NCBI GenBank assembly: GCA_902618245.1
Contig: CACMZR010000001.1
Location: forward strand, 62,001 to 126,000
Length of the DNA: 64,000 nucleotides
Origin: an uncultured Bacteroidota bacterium
Lineage (GTDB): Bacteria > Bacteroidota > Bacteroidia > Flavobacteriales > Flavobacteriaceae
Reading direction: 5' to 3'
A program made the translations under genes and the position numbers. Of the stretch, positions 9,877 to 18,980 are shown piece after piece. The notes under the pieces are model-generated. The model saw only the letters and a list, made by a program, of their open reading frames with translations, was not told the DNA's origin and made no database searches. Each line of letters opens with the position of its first letter. Within the stretch, counting starts at the first letter, position 1.

Positions 9877-11223
9877 ATGAATAAGGGTTTCATTTCATTT
9901 ATTATTGTTATCGTATTAATTAATTCATCAAAGGCACAAGATAAACTAACAAAAGAACAGGCCCTGGATTTTGCATTAGAGAATAATTTTGGTATTCAGG
10001 TTTCAAGAAATAATACGGAGATTACAAAAAATAATAGTAATATCTTAAACTCAGGATATTTACCTACCATCTCTATTTCCGGAGGCGGTAACTATATAGG
10101 ATCAGATTCAGAAATTGCGTTTCCTGGACAATTTGATGATCAAGGAAACCCTATTCCTAATAGAATTTTTGAGGGCCAAGAATCTCAACGATATAATGCA
10201 AGTGTCAATTTAAATTATACCCTTTTTGATGGTTTGGGCAGAACCTATATTTATAAACAATTAAAAGAACAATACAACCTCAGTGAATTGCAACTCAGGG
10301 AGACAATTGAGTATTCAATACTCCAGATTTTTGAGGTTTATTTTAGTATTGCCCAATTCACAGAATCAAGTAGAATTTTCAAACAAAATTTAGAAGTTTC
10401 GAAAGAACGTCAAAAAAGAGCACAAAGCGCATTTATTCATGGGCAAGGGAACAAACTAGCAGTTTTAAATGCACAAGTAGATGTAACAAATGACAGTATT
10501 AGTCTAATTCAGGTTAATCAACAGCTAGATAATTCAAAACGTGATTTGAATTTACTTATGAATCAACCGATTGATAAGGATTATAGTGTAGAACTAGAAG
10601 TAAATTTTGTTCCCGAAATCCAAATTGAGTCTTGGATAGATACTGCACCAGAAAAAAATGTAGAACTCCTTAAACAAAAAAGTAATAGCCAAATTAACTC
10701 TTATGACATAAAGATAAATCAGTCCGGATATTTACCTACAGTTGGACTAGTTGGATCATATGGGTGGAATTTGAATAAAAGTCCAGCTACGGCTTTTTTC
10801 CCAGGTACAAACAACACAACTTATTCAGTTGGGGTTGGAGCTAGTTTAAGTTGGAACTTATTTGATGGAGGTAGAACTTCAACCCGCGTTAAAAACGCCA
10901 AACTAAATTTTGAAAATCAAGAATTATTTGCTCAAGAGGCTAGGCTAAGTTTTGATAGGGACTTGTTAAATGCTTTACAGAATTATAAAAACACAAAAGA
11001 AATTTTTGAAATCCAAAAAAAACAAGTTGAAACAGCAACCTACAATTTTGATCGATCACAATCTCAATATCAATTGGGCTCAATTACTGCTATAGAATTT
11101 AGGCAAGCACAAATAAATTTAGCAAACGCGAAAAATCAAAGGGCTATAGCTAAGTTTCAAGCTAAACTTTCAGAATTACAATTAATACGATTAACAGGGG
11201 AACTTTTAAATGTAAATATTTAA
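9877..11223 (+). CDS. TolC-family outer membrane efflux channel
   Basis: 448 residues with a cleavable signal peptide (hydrophobic run ending INSSKAQ) and two homologous halves of the outer membrane efflux protein type. Each half has long coiled-coil helices (ESSRIFKQNLEVSKERQKRA; ETATYNFDRSQSQYQLGSIT) and transmembrane strand segments ending in YNASVNLNYTLFDG or YSVGVGASLSWNLFDGG. It completes the three-gene RND efflux operon and starts 4 bases after the pump gene. The leftward M24 peptidase gene converges on it from 11256. Confidence 0.9.
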   Translation: MNKGFISFIIVIVLINSSKAQDKLTKEQALDFALENNFGIQVSRNNTEITKNNSNILNSGYLPTISISGGGNYIGSDSEIAFPGQFDDQGNPIPNRIFEGQESQRYNASVNLNYTLFDGLGRTYIYKQLKEQYNLSELQLRETIEYSILQIFEVYFSIAQFTESSRIFKQNLEVSKERQKRAQSAFIHGQGNKLAVLNAQVDVTNDSISLIQVNQQLDNSKRDLNLLMNQPIDKDYSVELEVNFVPEIQIESWIDTAPEKNVELLKQKSNSQINSYDIKINQSGYLPTVGLVGSYGWNLNKSPATAFFPGTNNTTYSVGVGASLSWNLFDGGRTSTRVKNAKLNFENQELFAQEARLSFDRDLLNALQNYKNTKEIFEIQKKQVETATYNFDRSQSQYQLGSITAIEFRQAQINLANAKNQRAIAKFQAKLSELQLIRLTGELLNVNI

Positions 11224-11255
11224 AAATCTATTAAAATATAATTGAGACAATATTT

Positions 11256-11939
11256 TCATGAGACTGGAACTAACAATTGCTCAAAGAATCCTCCAATTTG
11301 TCTAACTCTATCAACAAAATGAATTTCTAAAATCCAATGTCTAGTATTTCCTTTTTTATCTGGAGTATTCATATCAATTAAATTATCCTGATGGATATAA
11401 TTGGTTTTATTTTCTTTTTCTAGCTTTTCGTGAGGAAAGTGACCAATTAAATGACCTGCTATTTGACCACCAAATTCCCAACCCATAGATTTTGCTAGTT
11501 TACAGCAATAGTTATACAATTCACAGCCATTTATAACCTTTTTTGAATGATAAAAAATATTTGCTTTTTTCCATGCAATCTCAATATCATTAGCTAATTT
11601 CTTTTTAAATGAATCATTACCCAAAACATAAGTTCTTCCATAATCGGCTTCCCACTCTTCAAATATCGGTCCAAAATCTAAAAACACAATATCATCTTTT
11701 TCAACTATTAAGTTTTTAGGATTCTCGTCATAAGGGAAAAGAGTGTTAGGACCAGATCTAACAATTCGTTTATGCCAATATTTTTTAATTTTAAACATTT
11801 CAAAAGCTAAATCATATATATCTTTGTTAATATCATTTTCGGTTTTTCCAGCATGAATTATACCTCTAGTTTCAATTTCTTTAAATAACTCGGATGCTTT
11901 TTTCTCAGCCACTATTAACTGAGCTAATTCATGTGACAT
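11256..11939 (-). CDS. M24 family metallopeptidase (Xaa-Pro dipeptidase/aminopeptidase-like)
   Basis: A compact 227-residue pita-bread fold protein with all five metal ligands of the M24 family: D88 (FLDFG), D99 (ADYGRTY), H163 (AGHLIGH), E205 (LEIHF) and E220 (FEQLL). It lacks the extra N-terminal domain of aminopeptidase P. The ligands suggest a dinuclear metal hydrolase, probably a cytosolic di- or aminopeptidase. It lies 42 bases behind an HxlR regulator gene on the same strand and may be its target or operon partner. Confidence 0.8.
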   Translation of the reverse strand: MSHELAQLIVAEKKASELFKEIETRGIIHAGKTENDINKDIYDLAFEMFKIKKYWHKRIVRSGPNTLFPYDENPKNLIVEKDDIVFLDFGPIFEEWEADYGRTYVLGNDSFKKKLANDIEIAWKKANIFYHSKKVINGCELYNYCCKLAKSMGWEFGGQIAGHLIGHFPHEKLEKENKTNYIHQDNLIDMNTPDKKGNTRHWILEIHFVDRVRQIGGFFEQLLVPVS

Positions 11940-11981
11940 ATTTAAAAATAAAAGTGATACAAAGTTTTTGGAATAAAAGAA

Positions 11982-12425
11982 TTATTGGTTGGCTAGAAAA
12001 GAATTTTTGAATTCCTTGTATGAACTTATTGAATTCTTTATAGTATCCTCTCTTTTTTTATTTTTATTTCTCTCGTAAAAATCACTCCCAATAGGTCCAA
12101 TATCCATATCTAAATTATTCTTACCCCAAATAAGAAGATCATAAATAAGTGGATAAAGATTTATTCCCGCTTCAGTGAGGTAATATTGTTTAATTTTTTT
12201 ATTTCTTGGATGCAACCGGTATTCAATAAGTTTGTATTTCATTAATTTTTTAAGCCGATCAGAAAGAATATTTGTAGCGATATTTTCAGGTGCTTTTATG
12301 AAATCAGCAAAAGTTGTACTGCCTAGGAAGAAATTTCTTATTAAAACCAAAGTCCAACGGTCTCCAATAATTTCAAGAGAAGTGCTGACGGGACAGGAAG
12401 ATCTTTTATTTTCTACTTTTATCAT
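11982..12425 (-). CDS. HxlR-type winged-helix transcriptional regulator
   Basis: 147 residues matching the HxlR family. It has the N-terminal Cys in SCPVSTSLEIIGDRW, the recognition region IATNILSDRLKKLMKYKLIEY, and the wing followed by YYLTEAGINLYPLI. HxlR proteins often sense aldehydes, quinones or redox stress through that Cys and control adjacent genes. Candidates for control here are the downstream M24 peptidase and the RND efflux operon. Neither is proven by sequence. Confidence 0.85.
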   Translation of the reverse strand: MIKVENKRSSCPVSTSLEIIGDRWTLVLIRNFFLGSTTFADFIKAPENIATNILSDRLKKLMKYKLIEYRLHPRNKKIKQYYLTEAGINLYPLIYDLLIWGKNNLDMDIGPIGSDFYERNKNKKREDTIKNSISSYKEFKNSFLANQ

Positions 12426-12666
12426 TTGTTAGTACTTAAGACTGTCTGAAATTTTTTGGTCTAAATCAAAAAATATTTATCAAACAACTTTATCAAACCA
12501 CATCAAATATTTTTTTATGAATTTTTAATTAGATTTTATTCAAATAAAAGAATTGTCTATGGCTTCATAAATATAGGTAATTTTCTTTTTATATTAATTT
12601 TAACTAGTTAAAAATTAGTTAATTATAGATCGTCACACAAGTATTTAAAAAAACAATCATAATCAC

Positions 12667-12674
12667 TATATTTG
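12667..12674 (+). promoter_or_regulatory. Bacteroidota-type -7 box TATATTTG before the secreted duplicated-domain gene
   Basis: TATATTTG fits TAnnTTTG, with the expected transcript start near 12680 and the ATG at 12699. No clear TTTG lies at the -33 position, so this is a half-match. It overlaps an in-frame upstream TTG (12672), which argues that the TTG is not the start codon. Confidence 0.4.
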
Positions 12675-12698
12675 ATATTTATTGTAAAAATCATTTCT

Positions 12699-13565
12699 AT
12701 GGGATTTCGAATTTCAATATTCATTTTACTTGTAACCCTTATGCTTAAACCTGCTTTAGGGCAAATTGTTACTGTTAAAATTGAAGACTTTGTTACTCAA
12801 CATAATGGTTTTGAAGAAAATGAAGAGGGAGAAATTAATCCAATAAATTTGAAGGAAATAAATAAGAGAATTCGTTTTTTTATTGAAGAGAAGTATCCAA
12901 AAATAGTCGATTTCACAAGAAATATTATATGGGACTCATATGGAACATTTTTAAGCCCTTCTGACAGATATCATTCGCATACGTTTATCGTGCAAGTAAA
13001 AGTCAAAGATGTTGATCGTTTGAAATATTTAGAGGTTCAATATGACCCTTATGAGAAAAAAGTTACTGGGAATTTTCAATGGATCCCTGAAGATGAGGAG
13101 TTTTACTTAGTCGATGAACAAGTAGAAGAACAAAAACTACTTCCAAATCTTAAAGAGTTGGAAATTTCAAATCATGATAAAAAGCCAAGCCTGAATGACT
13201 TCCTTAACGAGCATCAAGGTTTTATTGACGAGAGGGATAGACTAAATTTGAGTGAAAATGAAATTGTACCGATCAATGTTGCTAAAATAAATAAACTTAT
13301 TCGTTCGTTTAATGATACAAACTATTCTAATGTTGAATATACAAGAAATATAATTTGGGATTCCTACACTACTTTCTTAAGTCCATTTGATAAATATAAT
13401 TTTCATGTTTTCATTGCTCAAGTAAAGGTAGAGGGAAAAAATCGATTGAAATATCTTGAAGTTTTTTATAATCCAGCTACAGAAAAAATTACAACTGATT
13501 TTGAATGGATTGAATCTGATGAAGAGTTTTTCAGAGTAGTAAAAGCGCAAGAATCAGATTCCTAG
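12699..13565 (+). CDS. Secreted protein of unknown function with two copies of a ~115-residue domain (paralogue of 18042-18929)
   Basis: I do not recognise this family. With the ATG at 12699 it has 288 residues and a good signal peptide (residues 1-21, ending ALGQ). Two homologous units follow: residues about 28-139 and 165-281. Each contains helices near INKRIRF or INKLIRS, the signature R-NIIWDSY-x-TFLSP (75-86 and 217-228), then FIVQVKV or FIAQVKV, LKYLEV and FxW. The unit looks like an alpha+beta domain. A frame extension to TTG 12672 is possible but spoils the signal peptide. A second protein with the same architecture is encoded at 18042-18929 on the other strand. Confidence 0.7.
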   Translation: MGFRISIFILLVTLMLKPALGQIVTVKIEDFVTQHNGFEENEEGEINPINLKEINKRIRFFIEEKYPKIVDFTRNIIWDSYGTFLSPSDRYHSHTFIVQVKVKDVDRLKYLEVQYDPYEKKVTGNFQWIPEDEEFYLVDEQVEEQKLLPNLKELEISNHDKKPSLNDFLNEHQGFIDERDRLNLSENEIVPINVAKINKLIRSFNDTNYSNVEYTRNIIWDSYTTFLSPFDKYNFHVFIAQVKVEGKNRLKYLEVFYNPATEKITTDFEWIESDEEFFRVVKAQESDS

Positions 13566-13613
13566 TTTTAAAAAACCTTTGCTTTAAATTTTTTCAAAAT
13601 ATCTCAGTATAAA

Positions 13614-14261
13614 ATGAAAATAAATCGATATCTAATATTTTTTTTTCTGATTTGTAACTCTATTTTCTGTCAGACAATAGATGGGAATAAAATTTCTCAA
13701 ATTTATGAGGTGCGTAATTCTAATGCTGAGGAAATATTTTCTAAAATCCATTTCGCTTTATGTTTAATTTATCAAAATCCTGATGAAGTTATTAAATACA
13801 AAGATGACAAGACAATGAGAATTGTTGTAAAAGCAATGGCATTAGTTCCGGTTCTAGATGCATACAAATTGATGAATCCAAGTAATACTGAACTGACAGA
13901 TTATGTTGACTATAATCATAATTATACTGCAGTTATAGAGGTAAAAGATGAGAAATATAGAATTAAACTCACTTATCAAAATGGAAAATATTCAGATTCT
14001 CAATTAACTGAATATAAGTTACCATTTCCTGCTAAAATGGATTTTGAAACTTCTGATTTAGAGGAAATCATTCAAAAAGCGAGATTAGAGATGAATCAAG
14101 ACTATTACTCAATTACTAGTAGAAGAAAAAAAGAAATTTATATTCAATCTCAACCAAGAGTGTTGAAGGAGTATCAACAAACACTAATTGATTATGCAAC
14201 AATTTATTTTCAATCGATTTACAAAGAGGTATTGAAAGATAACGATCAAGACAATTGGTAA
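13614..14261 (+). CDS. Secreted protein, DUF4468-like
   Basis: 215 residues with a signal peptide (hydrophobic core LIFFFLICNSIF, cleavage near FCQT). The body resembles the DUF4468 (TBP-like fold) proteins of Bacteroidota: a helix after YEVRNSNAEEIFSKI, a lysine-rich strand KTMRIVVKA, then a strand pair ending YTAVIEVKDEKYRIKLT. The biochemical role of that family is unknown. It is followed 13 bases later by the amidohydrolase gene, so the two may share a transcript. Confidence 0.55.
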   Translation: MKINRYLIFFFLICNSIFCQTIDGNKISQIYEVRNSNAEEIFSKIHFALCLIYQNPDEVIKYKDDKTMRIVVKAMALVPVLDAYKLMNPSNTELTDYVDYNHNYTAVIEVKDEKYRIKLTYQNGKYSDSQLTEYKLPFPAKMDFETSDLEEIIQKARLEMNQDYYSITSRRKKEIYIQSQPRVLKEYQQTLIDYATIYFQSIYKEVLKDNDQDNW

Positions 14262-14274
14262 AAAATAGTAGATT

Positions 14275-15900
14275 TTGTTATTTATTAATCAATATTTAGT
14301 AAAACTTTTTTGGAAAATTTCATACAGCAAAAAATTTATTTTTATTCTTCTCTTACATTTTGTTATTACTAGCTGTGAGAATAGTTCCACTTTCGACATT
14401 ATAATTTTAAACGGAACAGTTTATGATGGTACTCTAGACGAACCTGCTCTAATAGATATTGGGATCAAAGGAGATAAAATAACAACCCTTGGCAGTTTGG
14501 CAGATGTAAATGCAAATAAAATAATCAATGCTGAGGGGTTATCAGTTTCCCCTGGATTCATTGATTTACATGTACATTTAGAGCCGATTTTTTCTCTTTC
14601 TAATTGTGAGAGTCATCTTCGTCAAGGTGTAACCACAAGTTTAGGAGGACCAGACGGAAATAGTCCATTACCATTTGGTGCTTATTTGGATAGTCTTCAA
14701 AAACTAGGAGTTGGAATGAATGTAGGTTTTCTTGTTGGGCACAATACAGTAAGAAAAAAAGTAATGAATTTGGATAATAGGCCTCCCACATCAAAAGAGT
14801 TAAATCAAATGAAAACAATTGTTTCCCAAGCAATGAATGAGGGAGCTTTTGGTATTTCCACAGGTCTAAAATATCTACCTGGAAGTTTTTCTAAGGTTGA
14901 TGAAATAATAGAAATCTCAAAAGAGGTCTCAAAAAAAGGAGGTATCTACACATCACACCTACGTGATGAGGGTTTAGAAGTTCTAGCTTCAGTAGATGAA
15001 GCCATTATAATCTCTGAAAAAGCAAATATACCTGTAATTCTTACTCATCATAAAGTTATCGGTAAGCCAATGTGGGGTAAAAGTGTTCAAACTCTTGCTA
15101 GAGTTGATAATGCCAGAGAAAAAGGTTTAGATATAAGGATTGATCAATATCCTTATAATGCTAGTCATACCGGTATATCAGTCTTAATTCCAAGCTGGGC
15201 TAGGGCTGGTGGACAAGAAATGTTTAAGTTGCGATTAGATAATGAGATATTTCGAGATAGTATATTAAATGGAATTGTTTTTAATATACTAAATGATCGT
15301 GGAGGGGAAGATCTAGACAGGATTCAATTTGCCAAAGTTGAATGGATGCCAGAATTAGAGGGAAAAACATTAAAGTACTGGTGTAATCTAAGAGGAATTG
15401 AGCCCACGACAAAAAATGGAGCAGAACTTGTGATTGAAGCTCAACTTAAAGGAGGTGCAAATTGTATTTTTCACGCAATGGATGAAGCTGACGTTGTAAA
15501 TATTATGAAACACCCGCAAACAATGATTGCTTCAGATGGAAGGTTAGCTAAGTATGGAGAGGGTCATCCACATCCAAGATGGTATGGAACATTTCCAAGG
15601 GTTTTAGGGAGATATGTTAGAGAAAATAAAATTTTGACTTTAAAAGAAGCAATTCATAAAATGACATTTTTACCTGCAGATGCAATAGGACTAAAGGATA
15701 GAGGACTTATTCAAAAGGGATATAAGGCTGATTTGACAATCTTTGACTCAAATGAAATAATCGATAATGGGACTTATGAATCACCTCATCAATTCCCAAG
15801 CGGTATATCTTATGTTATAGTAAACGGCAAAATAGTAATTGAAGAGTCAAAATTTAAGACCATCAAACCTGGGGTTGTTTTAAAAAAAAATAATCTATGA
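14275..15900 (+). CDS. Lipoprotein amidohydrolase, N-acyl-D-amino-acid deacylase-like
   Basis: 541 residues. The N-terminus is a lipoprotein signal ending VITSC (C34). The rest is an amidohydrolase: H99xH101 in DLHVH, a D-aminoacylase-type segment AFGISTGLKYLPG and GGIYTSHLRDEG (H228), LTHHK (H258/H259), and the catalytic-type Asp in MIASDG (D421). The family removes acyl groups from D-amino acids or related amides, and membrane anchoring suggests action in the periplasm or at the surface. There is no ATG before the signal peptide: an in-frame TAG lies at 14269-14271 and TTG 14275 is the only sensible start. The next gene overlaps its stop by four bases. Confidence 0.78.
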   Translation: MLFINQYLVKLFWKISYSKKFIFILLLHFVITSCENSSTFDIIILNGTVYDGTLDEPALIDIGIKGDKITTLGSLADVNANKIINAEGLSVSPGFIDLHVHLEPIFSLSNCESHLRQGVTTSLGGPDGNSPLPFGAYLDSLQKLGVGMNVGFLVGHNTVRKKVMNLDNRPPTSKELNQMKTIVSQAMNEGAFGISTGLKYLPGSFSKVDEIIEISKEVSKKGGIYTSHLRDEGLEVLASVDEAIIISEKANIPVILTHHKVIGKPMWGKSVQTLARVDNAREKGLDIRIDQYPYNASHTGISVLIPSWARAGGQEMFKLRLDNEIFRDSILNGIVFNILNDRGGEDLDRIQFAKVEWMPELEGKTLKYWCNLRGIEPTTKNGAELVIEAQLKGGANCIFHAMDEADVVNIMKHPQTMIASDGRLAKYGEGHPHPRWYGTFPRVLGRYVRENKILTLKEAIHKMTFLPADAIGLKDRGLIQKGYKADLTIFDSNEIIDNGTYESPHQFPSGISYVIVNGKIVIEESKFKTIKPGVVLKKNNL

Positions 15901-16847
15901 AAAGTTTATATAATAAATTTATTTTTCTCATGGTGATAAATTTTTTTGCTAATTGCTCAAAGATTGAAAACATAGAACAATCTAACATTAGCATTATAGA
16001 AACATCCTTAGGAGTTAATACTTCAGATTCTCCTTTGGGAAATGATTTTTTATTTTTTAAAGATGTCCGTTATGGAAATAAAGACAGAAATTTTTTAGAT
16101 ATTATTTTACCTAAAACTAATAAATTAAATGGAGCAGTGATTTTTTTTCATGGTGGTTCTTTTTTATTTGGATCTAAAGAGGAACTCTATCAGGATGACC
16201 AGAAAGAAATTATTAATTCTATTTTGAATGAAAATCTTGCTGTTATTAATTCAGAATATACATTTATTACAGATAATGAGGCAGAAGGTGTAATAACTTC
16301 TCTTAAAGACGGTAAAAAGGTTATTGAATTTATAAATCAAAGATCTAATGTGATAGGATTTCCCGAAAATAAATTGATTCTTGCAGGGATTTCAGCAGGT
16401 GCAGGAATTGCTATTTGGAATGGATTAAGAGATGATACTAATAAAAATGTAATTGGCATATTTACTACTTTAGCTCAGAGTACATATAATATGTATAAAT
16501 GGGAAAAAATTTTCCCTGATTTTCAAGTTGATTTATTGAGAGATGAATACATTTTGCTAGACGAATTATTTTTGAAGTTTTACAACAATTCAATAACTAG
16601 TGAAAGTTTAAAAGTATTGGATTACTTAAATGAAATGGACAAAAATGATCCACCTATTTTTATTTATAATCCCGTTTATGAGGATGAAGTGATAACAAAA
16701 GATAATATCATTGACTTTAATGTTTTATTCCATAGTTATAAACATGGGAATGCTATAAGAAAAGCAGCTAGTAATGTTGGCCTACAGTTTTCTGGAACTT
16801 ATCAAGAAACACCAATAAACTTTATTAGAAGGATGGTTCAAAAATAA
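15897..16847 (+). CDS. Lipoprotein alpha/beta hydrolase (esterase-like)
   Basis: 316 residues with a lipoprotein signal ending FFANC (C20). It shows the oxyanion HGG motif (HGGSF, 85-89) and a nucleophile elbow GISAG (S166), as in carboxylesterases of the BD-FAE/hormone-sensitive-lipase group; a C-terminal histidine is present in the LFHSYKHGNA region. The ATGA overlap with the amidohydrolase gene shows translational coupling. The pair could together process acylated, possibly D-amino acid containing, material in the periplasm. Substrate is unknown. Confidence 0.75.
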   Translation: MKSLYNKFIFLMVINFFANCSKIENIEQSNISIIETSLGVNTSDSPLGNDFLFFKDVRYGNKDRNFLDIILPKTNKLNGAVIFFHGGSFLFGSKEELYQDDQKEIINSILNENLAVINSEYTFITDNEAEGVITSLKDGKKVIEFINQRSNVIGFPENKLILAGISAGAGIAIWNGLRDDTNKNVIGIFTTLAQSTYNMYKWEKIFPDFQVDLLRDEYILLDELFLKFYNNSITSESLKVLDYLNEMDKNDPPIFIYNPVYEDEVITKDNIIDFNVLFHSYKHGNAIRKAASNVGLQFSGTYQETPINFIRRMVQK

Positions 16848-16895
16848 ACAACTGAGTTTCAATTTTTGGACAATTTTATCTAAACAAAAAATATA

Positions 16896-17318
16896 TTAGC
16901 TTTTAGTTATTTCAATTTTATTATTCAATATCAAGTAGATTGCAATTACAGGTAAAATTGCAAGTATCGCATGGAAATAAGAGACAAAATCTGGAACATC
17001 TGAGGCACGGACTATAAATATGCCGTAAAGATTGATTATCGATAGACAAATATAAATTTTTATACCTGCTGATTTTGCTATTTTACTGCCGTCGTATGGT
17101 AACTTATTTGGCAAGGCTAAGGAAGATTGAATTAGCCATAATGATGCGGTTGCAATATGAATTATTTCTTGACTCTGTAAATAAAAATTTATTTCTGAAA
17201 AAACTACTATTAATCCATACACGAAATAGCCAAGGTTAAAGAAAACACGGTTTTTTCTGAAAACCCCATAAAGAGTAATTAGAATACAAGTTGAGGCAAC
17301 TATAATTTGAGGTAACAT
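16896..17318 (-). CDS. Integral membrane protein of unknown function
   Basis: 140 residues, almost entirely hydrophobic, with about four predicted membrane helices and short polar loops (DGSKIAKSAG, RASDVPDF). No family is recognised. It stands alone on the minus strand between the esterase gene and the ArsC-like gene. Confidence 0.55.
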   Translation of the reverse strand: MLPQIIVASTCILITLYGVFRKNRVFFNLGYFVYGLIVVFSEINFYLQSQEIIHIATASLWLIQSSLALPNKLPYDGSKIAKSAGIKIYICLSIINLYGIFIVRASDVPDFVSYFHAILAILPVIAIYLILNNKIEITKS

Positions 17319-17399
17319 TTCAATTTGATTTAATCATTATTTATCTAAAATATGATAAAAAAATATTTTTATCAAATAAATGATTTCTTTGGAAAAGGT

Positions 17400-18020
17400 T
17401 TATTCTATATTTCGAAATATATAAAATAATTCTGAGGCAATTTGGAGAGAACATTCATTATATTTTTCTGCTTTAAAAGGCGAATTATCAAATGATTTTG
17501 GGTCATTGTATTGTAAAAAAAATCGTTTTTCAGCATTTAAAATAAATGGGCAATTTTCCTCTGCATCTGAACAAGTCATAACTGCAGCAAATGAATTTGC
17601 TTTATTGACAGGGTCATTGTATAGTTTAGAGAAAACAGATATTGACCTCACTCTATTATCAGAGTAGTACAAATCATAAGTAGGATTTTTACTTCCTGAT
17701 TTAATTACATCAAAACCAGATTTTTTGATGGTATTGACAGCATTAATATTAAACTCAGTTATTTCCAATCCTCCAGAAAAGCAGTATACTTTTTTATTAT
17801 AATAAGCACTAGCAGTTTCAGCCCAGATTTGACAAAATTGACTCCTTCTAGAATTATGAGTGCATATAAAGTTTAAGTAGACTTCACTTTTTGAAGCTCT
17901 CTTTGAGTTGATATATTTAACTAATTCATTTAAAATGGGTTTTCTTGAGGCAGCAATTTCATGGCTGATTACGGTTTTGATTGTAATTAATAAGCGTGGG
18001 TTAAATTTGCCCTTTTTCAT
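17400..18020 (-). CDS. ArsC-like protein (thioredoxin-coupled arsenate reductase / LMW phosphatase fold)
   Basis: 206 residues. The phosphate-binding loop is C53-THNSRR-S (CX5R), and the two further cysteines of thioredoxin-coupled arsenate reductases are present as C150-SDAEEN-C157, exactly the CX6C spacing of the plasmid pI258 enzyme. Family knowledge predicts arsenate reduction by three successive thiols. About 45 extra residues precede the core, as in other flavobacterial members. No arsenite pump or ArsR gene is nearby, so a housekeeping or phosphatase role remains possible. Confidence 0.75.
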   Translation of the reverse strand: MKKGKFNPRLLITIKTVISHEIAASRKPILNELVKYINSKRASKSEVYLNFICTHNSRRSQFCQIWAETASAYYNKKVYCFSGGLEITEFNINAVNTIKKSGFDVIKSGSKNPTYDLYYSDNRVRSISVFSKLYNDPVNKANSFAAVMTCSDAEENCPFILNAEKRFFLQYNDPKSFDNSPFKAEKYNECSLQIASELFYIFRNIE

Positions 18021-18041
18021 GATTAACTCTTCTTAAGATAA

Positions 18042-18929
18042 TCAATCATTTTGTGAAGGCCTATAAAATGTATCTCTTTGACTGCTCCAAACAAAATCTG
18101 AATTTACGATTTCTGTCGAGGGATTATAGAAAACTTCAATGAAGTTTGGTGTGCTACTTCCTTGAAGTTTTACCTGTACAATGAAGGTATAGTAATGGTA
18201 AATATCATATGCACTGATAAATGTGTGATAGGAGTCAAAGACTATATTCATAACAAAATCAACATTCGAATAATTTTGTTTCACATAGCTGGAGATATTT
18301 TCATTAATTTTATCAAGATCACTTTCTTTTGCTTGATTGAAGTAAACGAAATTATCATTTATTCCTCCAATTAGGGCCCGATATTCTTGCAAAATATCAT
18401 TAATACCAGCTTTGTTAGGTTGATTTTCTATTTTTAAATCAGTAAGTTGAGGTAGATAAGATCTTCTTTCTAACTCGCTATCATTTATTCTAAAGTTTCT
18501 TTTTTCAGAATCCCAAATGTAATAAGTTGAAAGCTCATCTGTCTTTGGGAAATAGTCAATCTCGATATATCTGTAGATTTTATTCTCATTTGTATTTTTT
18601 ATACTAACTCTTACCATAAAAGACATGGAATGAGCTTTTAAAATAGGGTTTGTAGTTGTTTTATAAGATTGCCAAATTATATTTTTGCTGTCATCAATAA
18701 TATTTGGAAAAGTTTCTTGAATAAAAAATTCAATCCGATCGTTAAGATTACGATCTAGTTGAGGAATAATAATACCCTTTTGATTTTTTTTTAGTTGCTC
18801 AGTATTAAAAATGAAGTTCTCTATTTTGATATATTCCCCTTCTTGACTAAAAACGTAAAAGTTGCATAAATAAATGCAGATAAATAAGAGCTTAGTACGA
18901 GTTTTTATTTTTTTGGAAATTAAGTTCAC
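18042..18929 (-). CDS. Secreted protein with two copies of the same unknown domain as 12699-13565
   Basis: 295 residues with a signal peptide (LFICIYLCNFYVFSQ). It shares with the protein at 12699-13565 the two-unit architecture and the signature lines: KNIIWQSYKT (82-91) and MNIVFDSYHTF (227-237), then FMVRVSI or FIVQVKL, YIEIDY or FIEVFY, and a W near the end of each unit. The first unit has drifted more than the second, which still reads VFYNPSTEIV like its paralogue. Function unknown. The intervening genes lie on both strands, so these are dispersed paralogues rather than an operon. Confidence 0.65.
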   Translation of the reverse strand: MNLISKKIKTRTKLLFICIYLCNFYVFSQEGEYIKIENFIFNTEQLKKNQKGIIIPQLDRNLNDRIEFFIQETFPNIIDDSKNIIWQSYKTTTNPILKAHSMSFMVRVSIKNTNENKIYRYIEIDYFPKTDELSTYYIWDSEKRNFRINDSELERRSYLPQLTDLKIENQPNKAGINDILQEYRALIGGINDNFVYFNQAKESDLDKINENISSYVKQNYSNVDFVMNIVFDSYHTFISAYDIYHYYTFIVQVKLQGSSTPNFIEVFYNPSTEIVNSDFVWSSQRDTFYRPSQND

Positions 18930-18980
18930 AATTTGTTTTTCAAATAGTTTTATAAATTAATGTAATAGATTTTACAAAGT

